Source of the DNA: Rhodococcoides fascians NBRC 12155 = LMG 3623
Lineage (GTDB): Bacteria; Actinomycetota; Actinomycetes; Mycobacteriales; Mycobacteriaceae
DNA: 64,000 nucleotides
Assembly (NCBI RefSeq): GCF_001894785.1
Contig: NZ_BCWW01000004.1
Coordinates: forward strand, 293,123 to 357,122
Direction: 5' to 3'
In this document: piece by piece, positions 1 to 27,160 of the stretch
How positions within the stretch are numbered: the stretch's first letter is position 1
How the letters are laid out: every line of letters begins with the position of its first letter
Notes under the pieces: generated by a model
Told to the model about the DNA's origin: nothing
The model's input: the letters and a program-made list of their open reading frames with translations, nothing else
Database searches by the model: none
Position numbers and translations under genes: made by a program

Positions 1-18639
<18,639 letters not shown>

Positions 18640-18644
18640 CGTTT

Positions 18645-18674
18645 GCGAGTGTTCTTCCGTGAAAGAGCACTCGC
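18645..18674 (+). terminator. hairpin after the NRPS
   Basis: A 12-bp stem (one G-T pair) with loop CCGTGA begins five bases after the NRPS stop codon. There is no clear U-tract, as is common in actinobacteria. Confidence 0.5.
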
Positions 18675-18738
18675 TCGAATACCATCGGCTTTCGATACTC
18701 GAGTGGTCGAATGCGAATCACTACTACCAGGGGACACA

Positions 18739-19335
18739 GTGAAACTGATCAGAACAGCAACGGTCGCGGTGGCGTTGACCGCAGCCGTAGCCACCGGCGC
18801 AGGCCAGGCCGTAGCGGATCCGACGTCGGAGTCGATGAACTACCAGACGTCGGTCAACCCGGATGGAACCGTCAAGACCATCCTCGACGCCGGTCTCTTC
18901 CGCGTCGATGCGACGAGCGAGACGGTGTCGATCGTCGACCAGGCCGGCTCCACGGTGGCGTCGATCCCGCTGGAGTACTCCATCAATGGAACCGTCTACT
19001 CCATTGCGCCCCTGATCGGTGCCGAAGGTCGGGAACTCACTCTCACCCCGCAGACCGTTCCTGTCGCTGAGGTCGCAGGCGCGAAGACCAAGCAGCAGGC
19101 CTTCGACAACATGGTCAACCAGCTCGCCATCGGTTGGAACAACGGCGGCGGCGTCGGCACGGCCATCGGTGCAGGCCTCGGCTTCGCCATCGGCTGCGTC
19201 TCGATCTTCCCGAACTTCATCTCGGGCTGCATCATCGGAACCGTGATCGGTACGGTCGCCGGCACGGTCATCGGAATCAACAACGCCAACCCCGAAGCTC
19301 AGCCTGCGGTGTTCGAGTACTTCACCACTGCGTAG
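18739..19335 (+). CDS. exported glycine-zipper protein of unknown function
   Basis: 198 residues. The GTG start at 18739 is chosen because AGGGG at 18730-18734 lies just upstream and a signal peptide begins directly (KLIRT followed by an alanine-rich hydrophobic stretch, with a likely cut after GQAVA). The mature part has a beta-rich region (residues about 30-110), then a C-terminal hydrophobic glycine-zipper with repeated G-x3-G spacing and two cysteines (in GCVS and GCII). Such small exported proteins are common in Rhodococcus and Nocardia, but I know of no assigned function. It lies about 100 bp after the NRPS on the same strand, so read-through or a role linked to the peptide is possible but not shown. 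Confidence 0.8.
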   Translation: MKLIRTATVAVALTAAVATGAGQAVADPTSESMNYQTSVNPDGTVKTILDAGLFRVDATSETVSIVDQAGSTVASIPLEYSINGTVYSIAPLIGAEGRELTLTPQTVPVAEVAGAKTKQQAFDNMVNQLAIGWNNGGGVGTAIGAGLGFAIGCVSIFPNFISGCIIGTVIGTVAGTVIGINNANPEAQPAVFEYFTTA

Positions 19336-19364
19336 AGCACGACGGCCACTGGCCGAGGGATGTG

Positions 19365-19402
19365 GAACAGCGGGTAGAGCGCGTGCGCTCTACCCGCTGT
19401 TC
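19365..19402. terminator. bidirectional terminator hairpin between convergent genes
   Basis: A perfect 18-bp inverted repeat with a 2-base gap (arms 19365-19382 and 19385-19402) lies between the exported-protein gene and the aminodeoxychorismate synthase gene. Its right arm includes the stop codon and last codons of the synthase gene. Confidence 0.75.
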
Positions 19403-21465
19403 GCTGTCCGGCCAGTGAGGGCTCGACGCATCGACACCGCTTTGACCATCGTCTCCTCGAACTCCTCGTCGGGGTCCGAGAGCGCGACGATCGCGCCTCC
19501 GACGCCGTACGTGACCTCGTGCTCGGTCGCCACGATCGTGCGAATGACGATCGAGAAATCTGCCGTACCCGTGATCGAGAAGTAGCCGATGGCACCGGAA
19601 TACACTCCGCGCGGCCCATCTTCGAGCTTGTCGATGATTGCCATCGTGCGAATCTTCGGAGCGCCGGTCATCGAGCCGCCGGGGAACGCCGCCCTGATGC
19701 AGTCGGCAGCCGACGCGTCGTCACGCAGCCGGCCACGAACCGTGGAGACCAATTGGTGCACGGGAGCATAGGTTTCGACGTCGAACAGCTTCGGCACGTG
19801 TACCGAACCAGGAACGCACACCTGAGCCAGGTCGTTACGCACCAAATCGACGATCATCAGATTCTCGGCCTTGTCCTTCTCGTTCGCGACGAGGTCGGCC
19901 TTGAGTGCGTTGTCCTCTTCGGGGGTGGCCCCGCGCGGCCGAGTTCCCTTGATGGGCTTGGACTCCACGATGCGGTCGGCGTCGATACGCAGGAATCGCT
20001 CGGGGGAGGCGCTCAGGACCGAGACGTCGGGAAAATTCAAGAAGGCACTGTACGGGGTGGGATTGATTTCCCGCATGTAGGAGTACGTCGCCGCGGGGTC
20101 GATGGAACCGGCCACGGTGGCAGTGTTCGTCAGGCAGACCTCGTAGGTTTCACCGGAACGGATTTCGGCGAGGCACTGAGAGATGAGGTCGAGGTAATGC
20201 GTGCGATCGTGCCTGAGCCGTGGCTCCAGGGACAGCTCTGCGCCGAGCAACGGAGCACCGGACGCAGGTATCCCACTGGGCGCGCTCACGGTCTGCGCCT
20301 TCTCGGACAGTCCACTCAGCGTTGCGGTGACCGAGTCGAACCACTGCGCGAGGACCGGATCCCCGGGGGTATCGGCCAACCCCATCAAGTACAGGGTGCC
20401 GGCCTCGTGGTCGAACACCAACGCCCGATCGGAGAACACCATCGAGGCGTCGGGGGTCGCCGAGGTGTGCACCAGCTGCCCGCCCGTATCGGCCTTGAGT
20501 TCGTACCCGAGGTAGCCGACGTAGCCCAGTCCGAATGCAAAGGGAAGATCGTGCCGCGGGGGAGTAGCTCGGCGACGTAGTTGGGCGTCGATGTAGTCGA
20601 AGAACGTCGAGTGGATGTGTTCTTTCGTGCCGTCGGAGCCCTCGACGGTCACCATCGTCTCGGCTACCGAGTACGTCACGTATTCGGCGTGCGGCCCGGA
20701 GCAATCGCCCATGACGGTGAATCGGCACTCGGGCTCGAGTGCGGCGCTTCCGTCCAGCCAGAAACTCTTGGTGTCGTGCGCGAACAGCGTCTGGAACACG
20801 CGCTCGGAGTCGAAATCGCTGTCGATAGTGCGGGTTTCGATGGTGAACATCGAATCGTGGGTCCCCGCTGCGTTCGCTGCGTTCGACCGCGCTAGCGTCA
20901 GATCGCGGAAATTCGCCAGCAGCTCACGCCCGTATTCGGTGCTGATCGACTCGGGGTGGAACTGCACTCCCCACAACGGCTTGCTGTGATGACGAACCGC
21001 CATCACCAGACCGTCCGGGGTCCAGGCGACTTCCTCGAAGTCGGCGGGAGTCCGGGTGACGACCAGAGAGTGGTAGCGCACCACGGAATACGGCGAGGGA
21101 ATCCCCTCGAACAGATCCACCCCGGTGTGCGTGATGTCGGTGATGCGGCCGTGCATCGGTGCGGGGGCCAGATCGACCTCGCCCCCGAAGAGGTGGCACA
21201 TCCCCTGATGGCCGAGGCAGACACCCAGAATCGGGAGACCGGATTCGCTTATCACTCGACCACTGATACCGAAGTCCTGCTCGACGTCCGGGCGGCCGGG
21301 ACCGGGCGAGATCACGACGTTGTCGAACGCGGCGAAGTCGAGGGAAGACCACGCGACGTCGTTCTTGACCACGGTCGGTGGTCGGCCGTTGACCTCGGCG
21401 AGGAGGCTGTACAGGTTGTAGGTGAACGAGTCGTAATTGTCCACCAGGAGGGTTCTGATCGTCAT
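19390..21465 (-). CDS. papA: aminodeoxychorismate synthase, fused glutaminase/synthase (PapA/PabAB type)
   Basis: 691 residues. Converts chorismate and glutamine to 4-amino-4-deoxychorismate. Residues 1 to about 200 are a class I glutamine amidotransferase: DNYDSFTYN at the N-terminus, catalytic Cys in GVCLGHQG, His-Glu in FHPES. Residues about 220-690 are the chorismate-binding part; PIKGTRPRG carries the lysine typical of PabB enzymes where anthranilate synthases have alanine, followed by GGSMTGAPK near the C-terminus. The ATG at 21465 is chosen because the glutaminase fold starts at once and AGAGG precedes it. The fusion occurs both in folate PabAB and in secondary-metabolite PapA enzymes. 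The mutase-like gene 10 bp upstream and the NRPS nearby favour PapA, making a precursor of 4-amino-phenylalanine. The pathway assignment is an inference; the enzyme class is firm. Confidence 0.9.
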   Translation of the reverse strand: MTIRTLLVDNYDSFTYNLYSLLAEVNGRPPTVVKNDVAWSSLDFAAFDNVVISPGPGRPDVEQDFGISGRVISESGLPILGVCLGHQGMCHLFGGEVDLAPAPMHGRITDITHTGVDLFEGIPSPYSVVRYHSLVVTRTPADFEEVAWTPDGLVMAVRHHSKPLWGVQFHPESISTEYGRELLANFRDLTLARSNAANAAGTHDSMFTIETRTIDSDFDSERVFQTLFAHDTKSFWLDGSAALEPECRFTVMGDCSGPHAEYVTYSVAETMVTVEGSDGTKEHIHSTFFDYIDAQLRRRATPPRHDLPFAFGLGYVGYLGYELKADTGGQLVHTSATPDASMVFSDRALVFDHEAGTLYLMGLADTPGDPVLAQWFDSVTATLSGLSEKAQTVSAPSGIPASGAPLLGAELSLEPRLRHDRTHYLDLISQCLAEIRSGETYEVCLTNTATVAGSIDPAATYSYMREINPTPYSAFLNFPDVSVLSASPERFLRIDADRIVESKPIKGTRPRGATPEEDNALKADLVANEKDKAENLMIVDLVRNDLAQVCVPGSVHVPKLFDVETYAPVHQLVSTVRGRLRDDASAADCIRAAFPGGSMTGAPKIRTMAIIDKLEDGPRGVYSGAIGYFSITGTADFSIVIRTIVATEHEVTYGVGGAIVALSDPDEEFEETMVKAVSMRRALTGRTANSG

Positions 21466-21475
21466 CGACGTACCT

Positions 21476-21871
21476 CTATCGTTCGCCCTCGAGGCCAGAT
21501 TCTGGCCCCGGAGAATCGATGATGAGATCCTCGACGCGACACGCCTCGGCAATCATCGACTTGTACAACTCTTCGAGAAAGTCGGGCGACAATCCGTTCG
21601 CGGACGCGAACTCACGAGCCCGTTCGGTCACCACGCCCACCCGGCCCGGCTGCATCATGGGAATACCGAATTCGCGTTTGACGTGGGCCACCCGTACACA
21701 CACATCGATTCGGTCGCGTACGGCTGCGCGCAAGACCTCGTCGACACCGTCCAATTCGCGGCGCAATTCCGCCAACTTCTGTTCGCCGACCGCAACGCGT
21801 CCGTCCGATTCCGAGTCGGACGCCGCCGTCCGCGGATCGTCGTGCAGACACTGATCGGAACCCTGGCTCAC
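21476..21871 (-). CDS. papB: chorismate mutase-like enzyme, probable 4-amino-4-deoxychorismate mutase (PapB type)
   Basis: 131 residues, AroQ-type all-helical chorismate mutase fold. Conserved features are the first-helix LAELRRELDGVD, the RIDVCVRVAHVKRE helix, the IPMMQPGRV segment and the C-terminal EACRVEDLII. The MMQP and CRVEDL motifs fit, to my knowledge, the PapB-like group that rearranges aminodeoxychorismate to aminodeoxyprephenate better than housekeeping chorismate mutases. The start is GTG at 21871, preceded by a GGGGG-rich ribosome site. It ends 10 bp before the synthase start, so the two form an operon. An ordinary chorismate mutase is the main alternative. No PapC-like dehydrogenase is in the window; it could lie upstream, or a general TyrA could act. 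Confidence 0.8.
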   Translation of the reverse strand: MSQGSDQCLHDDPRTAASDSESDGRVAVGEQKLAELRRELDGVDEVLRAAVRDRIDVCVRVAHVKREFGIPMMQPGRVGVVTERAREFASANGLSPDFLEELYKSMIAEACRVEDLIIDSPGPESGLEGER

Positions 21872-22093
21872 GAGTTGATGCCCCCTGTTTTCGACGACTA
21901 CGGTGCTGATGATTATCGGTCGCAGCCGACATTTGTTACCGCGATCATCACAGACTCGGTAATCGACTACATGCGATGTTCGATGGTGTCATCCCGAGCC
22001 GTTTTCGCGCCACTCAAACTCGAAGAAAACGGACGCTGAACGACAATAATCACACAAGTCACCCGAAAAAAATCTCCGAGTTTCCAACCCATC

Positions 22094-22135
22094 GAAAAAA
22101 TGCACCGCCGGATTGTTTCCAATCGGGCGGTGCAT
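22094..22135 (-). terminator. intrinsic terminator of rbpA
   Basis: A 15-bp stem with one mismatch (22100-22114 with 22121-22135, loop GTTTCC) is followed on the minus strand by a run of six Ts (22095-22100). It lies 12 bp after the rbpA stop. Confidence 0.8.
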
Positions 22136-22146
22136 CGGTCAGGGGA

Positions 22147-22485
22147 TCAGGCTCCGCGTCGCTTGACCTTCAGCAGATCGAGGCGCTCCTTCAACAACTC
22201 TTCCAGTTCATCCACCGAACGGCGCTCGAGGAGCATGTCCCAGTGGGTACGGGGAGGCTTGACCTTCTTCGCCTCGGGCGCGGTGCCCTCGATCAGAGAA
22301 CCCTCGAGTCCGTTACGGCACGCCCACGTACCGGGAATCTCGGCGTCGTCGGCGAACGGGACGTCGAATTCCTCACCGTTGTCGCAGCGATAGCGAGCCA
22401 CGCGGCGGGGTGCCAGGTCGTGATCACGATCGGTCTCGTAGCTGACGGCTCCCAGTCGACTACCTCGAAGTACACGATCTGCCAT
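22147..22485 (-). CDS. rbpA: RNA polymerase-binding protein RbpA
   Basis: 112 residues, the usual RbpA length. In actinobacteria RbpA binds RNA polymerase and the principal sigma factors and helps open-complex formation. The N-terminal MADRVLRGSRLG tail, a central beta domain with two cysteines (YRCDNGEEF and WACRNG), and the C-terminal sigma-interacting helix (THWDMLLERRS then ELEELLKER) are all present. The ATG at 22485 has GGAGAGGA upstream; longer upstream frames lack family similarity. It is transcribed alone, divergent from the zinc-ribbon gene at 22663. Confidence 0.97.
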   Translation of the reverse strand: MADRVLRGSRLGAVSYETDRDHDLAPRRVARYRCDNGEEFDVPFADDAEIPGTWACRNGLEGSLIEGTAPEAKKVKPPRTHWDMLLERRSVDELEELLKERLDLLKVKRRGA

Positions 22486-22662
22486 AGTGAAGTCCTCTCC
22501 ATCGATAGTAGGTATGTGCGCCGATTCCACCGGCCGGTTTCGGCGCGGCCGAGCTTCGTCGTCCACCCACTGATCTACAACGTCGTCGTGCGTCCGTTCG
22601 TTCCCGGCTCGCCCGCGCAGATCAAGGCATCTTACCTCGCCGGCAAAGTAGGCTGAGCGACC

Positions 22663-22995
22663 ATGTCCGTGAAAACCCGTCGCAACCAGACGTGCGAGTG
22701 GTGCGGACGTCCCATCGACGATGTCGGCACCGGCCGCAAACGACGGTACTGCCGACAATCGTGCAGACAACGTGCGTACGAGCAGCGCAATGCCGTCAAG
22801 GGGACGTCCATTCCCGTCGACGCCGTCGTGCTGACCGCCGAAGAAGCATCGGCCGTTGCGGATCGCGCTTTCGAACTGCGCTGCGCGGCCGAGGATGTCA
22901 GCACCGCAGTGGCAGAAGGCGCCGCCGCCGACGAACTGCAGCGCCTGTGCATCGAGCTCGTGGCGAAAGCACACGATGCCGAGCGGCTGCGCTGA
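22663..22995 (+). CDS. small zinc-ribbon-like protein, function unknown
   Basis: 110 residues. The N-terminal third holds CEWC and CRQSC with basic residues between and after (GRKRRYC, RQRAYEQR), a short zinc-ribbon layout that could bind nucleic acid. The remaining two thirds are predicted helical and alanine/glutamate-rich. The divergent rbpA start lies 177 bp away, so both promoters share this gap. I recognise the pattern as a conserved actinobacterial hypothetical protein and assign no function. Confidence 0.8.
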   Translation: MSVKTRRNQTCEWCGRPIDDVGTGRKRRYCRQSCRQRAYEQRNAVKGTSIPVDAVVLTAEEASAVADRAFELRCAAEDVSTAVAEGAAADELQRLCIELVAKAHDAERLR

Positions 22996-23137
22996 GTATT
23001 TCCGGGGCTCCTCGCTGGTCGTCCTTCGTGCAACGCGACGGTCGACGACATCGCTCCCGTCGTTGTTCACCGACTCCGTGGACAATGGGCGACGCACGCG
23101 CGTCTTGCGCGGACGCAAAGACACACAGAGGAGCTCC

Positions 23138-23593
23138 ATGGCGTTCTGGGATCAACTCAAGTCCAAAGCACAGGAATTGAACGGGCAGCTGCAAACCAAG
23201 ACCAGCCAGTTCAAGAACAAGGAGTTCGCCAACGGCAGCATGGCGATGTGCGCTCTCATCGCCGCCGCGGACGGCACGATCGATCCGGCCGAGCGGCAGA
23301 AGACGGCAGCGCTGATCGCCGGAAACGAAGCTCTCCGCGTCTTCGAGTCCGATGAGCTCCGCCAGAAGTTCGACTGGTACTGCGACAAGCTGCAGGGTGA
23401 CTTCGACTTCGGAAAGGTCGAGGCCACCGCGACGATCGGCAAGTTGAAGTCCAAACCGGACCAGGCCCGTGCCGTCATCCAGATCGGCATCATCATCGGC
23501 GGTGCCGACGGGCATTTCGACGACCACGAAAAGGCCGCCGTTCGCAACGCATGCTTCGCAGTGGGAATCGACCCGGCCGAGTTCGAGCTCTGA
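23138..23593 (+). CDS. TerB-like (tellurite resistance/COG3793 family) protein
   Basis: 151 residues. The ATG at 23138 follows AGAGGAG at a good distance. After a short coiled lead (MAFWDQLKSKAQELN), residues about 25-150 form a TerB-type helical domain: ALIAAADGTIDPAE early, and its internal repeat IGGADGHFDDHEK late. These acidic pairs are the usual metal-site positions in the family. Many TerB-domain proteins outside ter operons have no proven role in tellurite resistance, and no other ter gene is near. The soluble protein is probably cytoplasmic. Confidence 0.88.
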   Translation: MAFWDQLKSKAQELNGQLQTKTSQFKNKEFANGSMAMCALIAAADGTIDPAERQKTAALIAGNEALRVFESDELRQKFDWYCDKLQGDFDFGKVEATATIGKLKSKPDQARAVIQIGIIIGGADGHFDDHEKAAVRNACFAVGIDPAEFEL

Positions 23594-23637
23594 CCCGCTC
23601 CGACGTGGGCATCGAGACCGGATGAGGTCCGCGGCGG

Positions 23638-23661
23638 CCGACGACGCTTCGACGTCGTCGG
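23638..23661 (+). terminator. possible hairpin after the TerB-like gene
   Basis: Nine-base arms CCGACGACG and CGTCGTCGG flank CTTCGA about 45 bp after the stop codon. There is no U-tract, so this is tentative. Confidence 0.35.
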
Positions 23662-23796
23662 TCGCCGTTGTCGTCCCTGGATTCCATCTGTCCTGCAATT
23701 TCCTACTCCGCGGGTTACTTTGCTCGTTCCGGCTGGGTGCACAGACGTCGTCGACGCGTCAGCGGACCGATCGATCCGTGACCGAGGAGACCGAGC

Positions 23797-25434
23797 ATGA
23801 CTGTTGCCGCGATTTATCTCGTCATCGCATTCGGCCTCGGCGGACTCGCGATGGCGGTGCGACTTCCTCCGTTGGTCGGCTTTCTGGCGGCTGGGTTCGT
23901 CATCAACGCTCTCGATGTCGGTGAGGTGCCGCAGCTGGACCTGCTCGCCGACTTGGGGGTCACGCTGCTGTTGTTCGCCATCGGCCTCAAGCTCGATCTC
24001 CGCATTCTGTTGCGCCGAGAGGTCTGGCTCACCACGTCGGTCCATCTCGCGATCAGCGTCGCGCTCGGAACCACGGTGTTGTGGTTGGCCGCAGTGGCCG
24101 GCCTGGCCATGCTGTCCGGGCAAAGCCTGACGACCATCGCACTCCTGGCCTTCGCCATGTCGTTCTCGAGCACCGTGTTCGTCGTCAAGGTACTCGAGGA
24201 GCGGGGGGAGTCGCATGCGCTCTACGGCCGCGTCGCCATCGGCGTCCTTGTCATGCAGGACATCGTTGCCGTCGTCTTCCTGACGGTCACCAGCGGCACT
24301 CTGCCCAGCCCATGGGCCTTCACCCTCGTCCTGCTGTGGCCGCTCACGCGAATTCTTCGGAGAATCTGGAGCGGGCTGGGGCACGGCGAGATGCAGTCGT
24401 TGTTCGGCATCGTGATGGCTCTGGTTCCGGGATACGCATTGTTCTCCACGCTGGGCCTCAAAGGTGACCTCGGTGCCTTGATCATCGGTGTCCTGTTGGC
24501 TTCGCATTCCGCGTCGTCCGAACTCGCACGGTCTCTGTTCCACCTCAAGGAACTTCTGTTGGTGGGCTTCTTCGTCTCGATAGGCCTGTCCGGACTACCC
24601 GATGTGCCCAGTCTCGTTGTCGCCCTGCTGATGATGCTCGTTCTGCCGCTCAAATCCGTGCTCTACGTAGCGCTGTTCGCCGCGATGAAACTTCGGTATC
24701 GAACGGCCCTGCTCGCAGGACTGAGTCTGATGAACTACTCGGAGTTCGGTCTGATCGTCGTCTCGGTCGGAGTGACGACCGGGCTGCTGGAACCCACGTG
24801 GCTGGTCGAGATGTCGATCGCGGTGGCTCTGAGTTTCGTGGTGTCCGCCCTTGTCAACGGCCGCGGCCACCTGATGGTCGAGAAGATGGCGAGCCGGCTG
24901 CCCGTCCAGGACGAGCAGAGCCTCCACCCCGAGGAACGCCCCGGTGATGCCGGCGACGCCGAAGTCGTCGTCATCGGCATGGGGCGTGTGGGGTTCGCGG
25001 CCTACCAGCGACTGAACGAGCACTACCGATTGGACGTGGTCGGAGTCGACTACGACGGCCCGCGCATCCGTCGACTGGCCGAGCAGGGACTGCGCGTCAT
25101 CGAGGGCGATGCCACCGACCTCGACTTCTGGCACCGACTACGCAGATCGGATTCCGTCCGGATCGCGGTGCTCGCCATGCCGCGGCACGGTGCGAACGTC
25201 ACGGCACTGGCGTGCCTGCGCGAGTCCGGCTTCGGCGGAACAGTGGCTGCGGTCGCACGGTACGACGACGAGGTGCAGTGGGCAAAAGACCAGGGCGTCG
25301 ATATCGCCTTCAACGTCTACGCCGGCGCGGGATTGGAACTGGCCGACCAAGTGGGGCATTCGACCCCGGAATACATCGATGATCGCACCGACTCCGAGAC
25401 CGACGAGCCGCGTACACCGGACAACACCGGATAG
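23797..25434 (+). CDS. Kef-type monovalent cation:proton antiporter with TrkA-N domain
   Basis: 545 residues. The first 370 or so form about 12 membrane segments of the CPA2 sodium/proton exchanger fold. After a short linker a Rossmann-type TrkA-N (RCK) domain begins with VVVIGMGRVGFAA and continues with an acidic strand end (VVGVDYD), the usual NAD(H)-binding layout. Proteins of this build exchange potassium or sodium for protons across the plasma membrane, gated by nucleotide. The ATG at 23797 follows a GAGGAG-like site (ACCGAGGAGACCG). It is a single gene, convergent with the TPM-domain gene. Confidence 0.92.
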   Translation: MTVAAIYLVIAFGLGGLAMAVRLPPLVGFLAAGFVINALDVGEVPQLDLLADLGVTLLLFAIGLKLDLRILLRREVWLTTSVHLAISVALGTTVLWLAAVAGLAMLSGQSLTTIALLAFAMSFSSTVFVVKVLEERGESHALYGRVAIGVLVMQDIVAVVFLTVTSGTLPSPWAFTLVLLWPLTRILRRIWSGLGHGEMQSLFGIVMALVPGYALFSTLGLKGDLGALIIGVLLASHSASSELARSLFHLKELLLVGFFVSIGLSGLPDVPSLVVALLMMLVLPLKSVLYVALFAAMKLRYRTALLAGLSLMNYSEFGLIVVSVGVTTGLLEPTWLVEMSIAVALSFVVSALVNGRGHLMVEKMASRLPVQDEQSLHPEERPGDAGDAEVVVIGMGRVGFAAYQRLNEHYRLDVVGVDYDGPRIRRLAEQGLRVIEGDATDLDFWHRLRRSDSVRIAVLAMPRHGANVTALACLRESGFGGTVAAVARYDDEVQWAKDQGVDIAFNVYAGAGLELADQVGHSTPEYIDDRTDSETDEPRTPDNTG

Positions 25435-25483
25435 GCCAGCGACGAGTGATGGAGGCGCTCGCCGGAAACGAATGGGGGAGTCG

Positions 25484-27082
25484 TCAGGTACTGCCTGCCG
25501 CTCCGCCTCCTCCACCTGCACCTGCACCGGACGCAACGGATCCGCTACTGCTGGAGACGAACACACCGGAGAACACAGACCAGGGGAGGACCACCGGGAC
25601 ACCCGCCGCATAGTCGGCATCCGCGGGTGATGTGAAGGCTCGTAGCGGCGTGTCACTCCCGGGGTCGGTTGCGGCCTCGAGTCGTTTCCGAAAGAACGGG
25701 GCCAAACCGAACGCAACGACGTCCGGCAGGGCTACGTTCAGATCGACCGACTCGTCGTTGTCCTTGGCGGCCTGCTTCAGTCCGTCGCGGTACGCCTCCC
25801 AGGGGCGAGAGGCGTCCAGGCCCGCGACCGAGAAGCGTGAGTAGGCGATCGCCGTCCACAGTCCTGCAACGAAGAGAAGGCCCGACAACACCACCGCGAG
25901 CCACATCGTCGGTGCACCCGACGTCGCCACGGCAATTCCTCCGATCGCGAGAGCGCCGCCGACAACGCCCAGACCGGCCAACGCTGTCCGGCGTCGACCT
26001 GAGCCGTCGGCAACGAATCCGCTGTCCCGCAGTGTTTTCTCCACGAGTTCTTTGGTTGCACCGGGGCCTCGAGCGATCTTCTTCAACTCGTCGCCGGATA
26101 CGACATCGTCCTCGGCTCGTTCGGCGAGCATCGACCAGACCGCCTGTTGAACCTCGCCGCGGGCACGGGTTCGGTCGACAAGCCTGATCTTGACTGTCCC
26201 TTTGTCGAACTTTCCCGGCTTCTTGTCCTGCTCGAAGGTGAGCGCATCGGCGGTGGCAAGCGCCAGTACGGTCCCCGGTACGCCGCTGGGCTGCGCGCTG
26301 CGGTGCACCAGGGCGGTCGCGTACGCTGCATCGGTGGCCTGGTCCGGTCGAACCGTCGTCGGATATTCTTGGGCGACAGTCGGTTTCGCTCGGCCCCGAA
26401 ACACCGTTCCCACCAGAAGCAGCCCGAGAAGCGCGATCACCGAACCGGCCCACGGCAGCCAGTTCGAGCCTGGACCGTCGGCGAATCTGTCCAAGGCAGT
26501 CACCGGCGGACCGGTGCGAATGTCGGACGCCAGGCGATCTATGCCCGCGGTCAGGCTTCCTGCGACGTCACCATCTCGCAGCGGCGGAATCAGTGCGTCC
26601 TCGATGATGGCCTCTTGTTCGTCCCGCGGAACGTTACCGTCGTCGTACGTGGAGCCGACGAAGATGCCCGCGCGAGCCTCGTCGATCTTTCCAGGCTCCC
26701 GGTTGATCAGTATTGCGCCTGCAGTGTCCTGGTCGACGCCCGTCAGGGACACCCATCTCTGCTGCAGGTCTTCGACCTGATCCAACGTGTCGTCGGGGTC
26801 CGCGTCGAGCTCACGCACGTACGCGATCACGTCCGCACCGGTGTCGGACTTCAAGTTCTCCAACTGACGTTGAATGTCCGCGGTCTGCGCCGGATTCAGG
26901 GAAAAACCCGTTCGGTCGTAGACACGCTGACCCGAGGTCAAACCCTCGAAGCCGGCGTCTCCGCCGGACGGATCGTCGGAGCAGCCAACGAGGCCGAACG
27001 CTGCGATGAGGGCCATCAGTACGGCGGCAGCAACTCGGCGGTTCAAGTTCCGACGACGGGATGTCTCGAGAAAGGCGTCCAT
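25484..27082 (-). CDS. TPM-domain membrane lipoprotein, glycine-rich tail
   Basis: 532 residues. A basic N-terminus and hydrophobic stretch end in LVGC at about residue 34, a lipobox, so it is probably a lipoprotein facing outward. Residues about 50-190 form a TPM (TLP18.3/Psb32/MOLO-1) domain; two later hydrophobic stretches (about 210-230 and 370-420) anchor it, with a DUF2207-like cytoplasmic part between. The C-terminus is Ser/Gly-rich and ends in a run of glycines, as in other bacterial TPM proteins. The ATG at 27082 directly follows a dyad (27086-27107) and lacks a clear ribosome site. The family's role in bacteria is poorly defined. Confidence 0.85.
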   Translation of the reverse strand: MDAFLETSRRRNLNRRVAAAVLMALIAAFGLVGCSDDPSGGDAGFEGLTSGQRVYDRTGFSLNPAQTADIQRQLENLKSDTGADVIAYVRELDADPDDTLDQVEDLQQRWVSLTGVDQDTAGAILINREPGKIDEARAGIFVGSTYDDGNVPRDEQEAIIEDALIPPLRDGDVAGSLTAGIDRLASDIRTGPPVTALDRFADGPGSNWLPWAGSVIALLGLLLVGTVFRGRAKPTVAQEYPTTVRPDQATDAAYATALVHRSAQPSGVPGTVLALATADALTFEQDKKPGKFDKGTVKIRLVDRTRARGEVQQAVWSMLAERAEDDVVSGDELKKIARGPGATKELVEKTLRDSGFVADGSGRRRTALAGLGVVGGALAIGGIAVATSGAPTMWLAVVLSGLLFVAGLWTAIAYSRFSVAGLDASRPWEAYRDGLKQAAKDNDESVDLNVALPDVVAFGLAPFFRKRLEAATDPGSDTPLRAFTSPADADYAAGVPVVLPWSVFSGVFVSSSSGSVASGAGAGGGGGAAGST

Positions 27083-27085
27083 CGA

Positions 27086-27107
27086 ACGAACTCTAACCAG
27101 AGTTCGT
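27086..27107. promoter_or_regulatory. palindromic operator-like site at the TPM gene start
   Basis: Perfect 9-base arms ACGAACTCT and AGAGTTCGT are separated by AACC and end three bases before the ATG. On the minus strand a TATACG hexamer (27105-27110) overlaps the distal arm, so a repressor here would cover the promoter. A 5'-UTR hairpin is the alternative. Confidence 0.5.
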
Positions 27108-27160
27108 ATACGGTAGCCAGCACATTCGGCCGACGCGGCAGTGGATATCCAGACTGGTCT

